Shown here in pieces: positions 59,011-64,000 of a DNA stretch of 64,000 nt. The translations under genes were made by a program, and so were the position numbers. Positions within the stretch are counted from its first letter, which is position 1, and the number at the start of each line of letters is the position of its first letter. The stretch comes from Omphiscola glabra (taxonomy: Eukaryota; Mollusca; Gastropoda; Lymnaeidae). The notes under the pieces were generated by a model. It had not been told where the DNA came from. It was given only the letters and a program-made list of their open reading frames with translations, and searched no databases. The stretch covers positions 21,537,510 through 21,601,509 of the forward strand of contig OZ024796.1 of assembly GCA_964017045.1 (NCBI GenBank), read 5' to 3'.

Positions 59011-60320
59011 GCCAAAGGACTCACGCGGCCATCGGACAAAAAATTGAGGCCACCTGAAAATTTAATTATCAATATTTTATCTTTTCGACATTTTATTTTA
59101 AACGTGTTCAATACAGTCCGCCATTTTACGTCTGACTAATCTCGGGGCTGAATTACGATTTAAAGCCTTTATTCCGTTTTAAACCACAGTTTGGACCAGA
59201 GCCGCCGACTGACTTTTGGAGGCCCAAACATTTGTTCTTTCGGTTTGGTGCTCGCTGAATTATTAGTTTAAAGTTTAAATTTCCTGCCACATCACAACTT
59301 TTGGCCCCCTCAAAAGACCCTGGCCCCACACGACGGCTGTTTTGGCCATTGGTGAAACAAAAAGATTGAAAAATCAGCATATTTAAATGTCATTTGGAAA
59401 AACAATTTTCTTTTTTTTTCCCTCAATCGGGGTCATAAGATCAATACAACAAATATGTTTACTCAAATTAGAAGGCATCAGCGTGCCCAGTAGTTTAGTT
59501 TAGGAATATGGCTGTCGCAGTGGCTTGATGGCCACACGTGTTGCTAAAAACAAAGAGGGAGAGAGATTGCCTTCCGTGGCCATAAGGTATAGGTACGCTA
59601 ACAAATATTTAGTTGTTTGTTATTGCTGTGCGTGCAATTTATTATATTGTTAACATGCGAAGACTTAATGTAGAATGTTATGTGCTTTCGGATATTTCAT
59701 ATGGTTGTATGCCGAACGTTTAGATCAAAGCTGGCGAGTTAAGTGCCATACTGTTCACAAGAACCTAGAAATATAGAATTAAGGCATGCACAGTGGCATA
59801 GCAACAGGGGCGGATGGCACAGACCGCCCCGAGAGACACTTTTTACATTTTATTATTAATAGGCAACATATTCGGCTAGTGGTAGAGATTTTTCGAGGAA
59901 GGGGGCGTACTAATCCTAGATATGAAAAAAAATAGTATTTTAAAAAATAAGAAATAAATCTCAAAGTTTAACAAATTTCGTTCGGTGGAACAATTTTTCT
60001 TAGAAACAAATTTCATTCGTACTACGGAACGGGTATACATACCAATTGATTAGACATTAATTAAGACATTATGTTAACTAGACAGTATAGAATGGCATTT
60101 CTTAAGCGCAATTTTGAATCAGGCATAATAATTTGTATATTTGTATAAATATATATATATATAAAATATGTGAGAAGTTCAAATTTTACTTTTGTTTTTG
60201 TCTTTTTTGAAATTACTTTTTTTCGTTTTTTTTTGTTGTTGTTGAGTTTTTAGAAGCTTTGAATCAGTGTATAGCTAAGGTTCATGTGTGTCGATGAGGT
60301 TTGCTTGTGTCGCTGAGGTT

Positions 60321-60480
60321 CACGCCCTGAGTGTTATCAGCTCCTGTACAGATTGTACACAAGTCTTGCACGCCCTGAGTGTTGTCAGCTCCTGTACAGA
60401 TTGTACACAAGTCTTGCATGCCCTGAGTGTTGTCAGCTCCTGTACAGATTGTACACAAGTCTTGCACGCCCTGAGTGTTA
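60321..60480 (+). repeat. 48-bp minisatellite, 3 and a part units
   Basis: Units start cacgccctgagtgttgtcag and contain the short palindrome tgtacag...ttgtaca. Starts are at 60321, 60369, 60417 and 60465. Confidence 0.9.
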
Positions 60481-61021
60481 TAGTTATTGCACTAGGTCTT
60501 TGTATTTTTTATTTATTTGTGTATTTATAATCTCTTTGCCCCCCCCCCCTTTTTTTACGCACCACCTGCAATGTCACGTAGAGGGCCAGTACACCAGGTA
60601 GGTCTACTCAGATATAAATGAATTATAATGGATATTGTAAAAAGGTGGCCAAAAAGGTGGCCAAAAAGGTGGCCTATTTTTCAGCATTTTTCCCTAAAAT
60701 TTGATGAAACTAAGGGGCCGTCAATAACGTACGTCACACTCCGGATTTGGGGGAAGGGGGTCTAATAAAGTGTGACAGTTTGTTACACATGGGGAGGGGG
60801 TCACGATCTTTTCTGGAGATGGAATGGGATGGCGGGGGTCGAGGGGAAGGATGGAGCTGAAGGGTGGGGGGAAGAGGGGGAGAAGTTGAAAATCAATAGA
60901 AATAAGAACACTTACCGTCAAAAATAATATTTGTTCGAATCCCTCCCCGCCTCTTCCCCCCCCCCCCCCCCCCCCGATGTTACCATGAAATAGTTACCGT
61001 GTGTGCGTGGAGCTTTTGAGC

Positions 61022-61137
61022 CTCCGATACTGCACGTCATTCTAGGGTGGACATGACTGTTCTGTGATTGGTCATCCAATACTGTACGTCATTCTAGGAT
61101 GGACATGACTGTCCCGTGATTGTTCATCCAAATTTGT
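61022..61137 (+). repeat. 60-bp direct duplication
   Basis: Two copies starting ccgatactgcacgtcattct and ccaatactgtacgtcattct. Confidence 0.8.
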
Positions 61138-63177
61138 GTTCTAGGCTGATCATGACTAGGGATTCTCAAGACAAAATGTGGTACCAGCGAACAAAAGCAA
61201 AATAGTTGGAAATATATGGACTATGCACTGCATGGGCGACTATTCCCCCAGAGTGGTGGAAGCCAAGAACCTCCCCTCTGGACCTGGGTCAACTTTGTGA
61301 GTCATGGTATCGGTAAATAATTCGATATATTAGTCAAAAATGTACAGCTTATTTTTTTTAGAACGTTGTAGACAGCTCAATAATAATAATGTTCACAATA
61401 AGGTATTGGGAGGCGCTCAAAAGGTATTGTGCCCCGGGCGCGAGTTAAGCTCGCTACGCCTTCGCTGAGGTGGATGACAGGGGTGAAGATGGAGAACGGT
61501 GTGGTTGAGGGAAGGGGCTACGAGTGACAAAGAGTGTGGTCGGGACAGTAATGAAGAGGGGAAAATGTAGTGGAGGGAAGATGTCAAGAGGCGAAAATGT
61601 TGTTGGGGAAGGGGTGACGAGGGGATGTGTGTGGCGAATAAACTGGTGAAGATGGTAAGTCTTTAAAAATGAAGGTGGTTGGCAGTCAATTTCGCAATTA
61701 TTTTACTTCATTTCCATGGGAGGCCCATATAGGTATATTTTTACATAGGCCTACCAACTGCCACATCCACCCTTCATAGTACAGAACGGGTGCAGGGTTT
61801 GGTAGCAGGCCTTTATGGGGATTAGAGAGCCAGAATAAATAAAAATCAACCCACTTTATCTTATCGCCTTTCATGGAGTCGAACTCATTCTTCGTTTTTC
61901 TTTTTCAAAATGTTGTTAGTCAATTCAATTGAAATTAAACATAAATTCTCACGTCTGTCCGTTAAGCGACTAGAGAGCTTGAAATGTAAGTTACCAATTG
62001 AAGTTAGTGCACTTGTAAACTCTTTTGATTGATTGATTGGATACTTCTATAGCGCTGGTATCCATGCTACTTTAGCATGCTCACTGCGCCCTGGTTTCAT
62101 CAAATCTATTAAACAAAAAAGTCTTTAAATGTTTCCTAAATGATTTTCTGTCCTTTTCAATACTCCTCAAAGATGGGGGTAAAATATTCCATAATTTTGG
62201 CGCTAACCTCTTCAAAAGAGCGCACTCCGTACGACTTTTTTCTGTGTTCATCCACACTGGGAATTTTCAGTAAGGATTGAGTTGAGGACCGCAGGTTATT
62301 TAACTTTAAGGTTAAATGTTTATAAAGCAGTTCTTTCAGATAAAATAAGCTTCATTAAAAATATTTGATTGCAAAAACAAAAAGTACATAACGTTACATT
62401 TACTCAGCGCATTTTCATAAATATAATATATATATTATATATATATATACACATCGTCATATATTAATAATACACGAACAGTCTTTTGAGATAGTTTAGA
62501 AAGTCAAAATGAATTTTGTGACCATTTTAAAATTTAAAATTTTAATTTTTGTTTCACTTAAGACTAAAAACGTTGTGATAGCTAAAAATTTTGTTTACGT
62601 TTAAATAAGCAATGTAACGTTCACATAAATTATAAAGTTCAAATTGAACCTCGGAGTTAAAAATAATTGTTTTGTTTCGTCCCTTTACTTTTACGTTGCC
62701 CAAAATTAAATAGCAACTTCCGGTTTTAAGAAGTCCTAAGCGTCAGCTAAGGCTAAGGTATATTGATATAAGGTTCTTTAAAATTGTATGTTATGCAAAA
62801 ACCCCATAAAACTAAATTTGCACCCACAGCAAAGCGACAACCCACAAAGAAGTATTTTAAGTTATTCAGAAGCTGCTTTACTATTACCAGGTGAAGGTAA
62901 ATTGAATTTAAGCCCATGTCTTTTTTTTATATTTTTTAAATCAGTTCATTGGCACAATTGGTGGTTAGTTCACTCACTCAACTGAGGTTGACTTGTTGCA
63001 GTGAGTATCATCCTCAGAAACACTGCACTACGCTGCAGAGTCTGCACACAGCACTTGTTAACTTTGTACATAGTCATAGTATGATGTGGACGAGAAGCAT
63101 TAGATAACTCAATTAGTCAAAATATATGTCGCAGTTAAATTTAATAGGCAGTGTCTACACGTCCGGCGCGCCAGACG

Positions 63178-63906
63178 TTTAGTGCGGGAGATAAAAAGTC
63201 CGGCGACCAAGTCACATGACCGCCGGACGCCTAGTTGGAGAAATTTTTCCGGTGAGCTAGTGACCGCTAGTGGAAGATATGTGATGTGACCGCCGGACGA
63301 CTAGTAGGTGTTATTATTCCGTCAGGTCATGTGACAAGAGGTCGCCGGCAAAATAGTTGCATTGCATATGATATTCCAATATTGTGTACAGTAATTACAT
63401 ATATTAGTCAGCTGATCCCTAGATAATAAATAAATACTGAACATGTTAATATATTCATATGCTATAACTATGAGATACATAAACTGTAAGCATTTGACTG
63501 TGAATATTAAACTAGTCGGAGTATAGTATAGGCATAGGCATACTTAACTAACTAACTAACTAGTAGTAGATTAGTAGACGTACTAGTATTACTATTTGAT
63601 TCCGACTCAACCAAAAAAAAAAGTCCTTTAAATTGGTTAAACATCTCATAAAGCTCTGACTACTGTTACAAAGAAACATAATAAATTAAATATAAAATAT
63701 ACTTTTAATTAAAATAATAAGAAAAAAAGGGTAAAATTCGATCCCGATCCAGTAACCTATCACATATCGTAAGGTCGCTAAGCGTCTACTCTACCACAAG
63801 ACCACACTGATACATATTGAACAGCCTTATCATTCAGTACTCAGAAATAGGGTTTGTTACGGCGGTCATGTGACTTGGTCGCCGGACGTATAGCTCCCGC
63901 ACTAAA
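63178..63906. mobile_element. Inverted-repeat element of about 730 bp with a tRNA-like segment
   Basis: The ends share about 45 bp in inverted orientation, including tttagtgcgggag, gtccggcgaccaag and tcacatgaccgcc. A second diverged copy of the CCGCCGGACG block lies inside the left arm near 63291. The middle is AT-rich apart from the tRNA-like segment. Confidence 0.6.
63731..63808 (-). ncRNA. tRNA-derived sequence (pol III A and B box-like)
   Basis: On the minus strand TGTGGTAGAGTAG resembles a tRNA D-arm/A box, and about 40 bases later GGGATCGAATTT resembles the T-arm/B box. The acceptor and T stems do not pair, so it is a relic or SINE head rather than a working tRNA gene. Confidence 0.4.
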
Positions 63907-64000
63907 AAGACACTTTCAATTTAATATTAGAGGGTAAATTGGTAGAGATTATTTATTGACAATAGACTGTAGATTAGGCTACAAAACTAGAAGTAGAGGC

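Larger units (their letters stand above)
58181..63177. other. Spacer downstream of the CABIT gene
   Basis: Apart from the 38-bp, 48-bp and 60-bp repeats, this contains a cagtggcatagc element end near 59790, a gggccgtcaataacgtacg repeat edge near 60716 and AT-rich sequence. No gene is seen. Confidence 0.5.

Overview
The window is animal nuclear DNA. Its genes are split by long AT-rich introns with GT...AG junctions, introns and spacers are full of minisatellites, and there are remnants of Penelope-like, LINE and hAT-type elements. The gene content and repeat style fit a lophotrochozoan, most likely a gastropod mollusc. That placement is inference from the sequence alone.

Three protein-coding genes can be read by joining exons whose splice sites and codon phase agree. 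(1) Positions 333-21168, plus strand: the 3' part of an RGS22-like gene. Twenty-one exons join in phase to 1605 codons plus a stop and carry four RGS-type segments; the 5' end lies before the window. It has two micro-exons, a 20-bp minisatellite grown from an exon-intron junction so that each unit carries a GT-donor motif, and two possible 3' ends, one of which stops inside a second minisatellite. (2) Positions 39431 down to 31072, minus strand: an unrecognised secreted protein. It has a signal peptide exon, three exons rich in A/T/P/S/Q with recurring LLQQY motifs, and a six-cysteine exon. Every intron is phase 1. The last exon or exons were not found. (3) Positions 53688-58084, plus strand: a three-exon, 1241-residue protein with an N-terminal CABIT domain (THEMIS/GAREM family) and a very long repetitive tail that includes one GRB2-type YxN tyrosine motif.

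The region from 21.6 to 53.6 kb outside gene 2, and the region after 58.2 kb, hold no other gene I can support. They contain a frameshifted Penelope-like reverse transcriptase fragment next to a hammerhead-ribozyme-like core (22.6-23.45 kb), a 32-bp array related to that core (39 kb), two LINE 3' tails, an internally deleted hAT transposase relic (50 kb), several small inverted-repeat elements (one with an exact 8-bp target duplication inside a minisatellite), two larger foldback elements, and about thirty tandem-repeat arrays.

The three genes have no evident shared pathway. The RGS22-like protein would act on heterotrimeric G-protein signalling, the CABIT protein is probably a phosphotyrosine-signalling adaptor, and gene 2 is probably extracellular.
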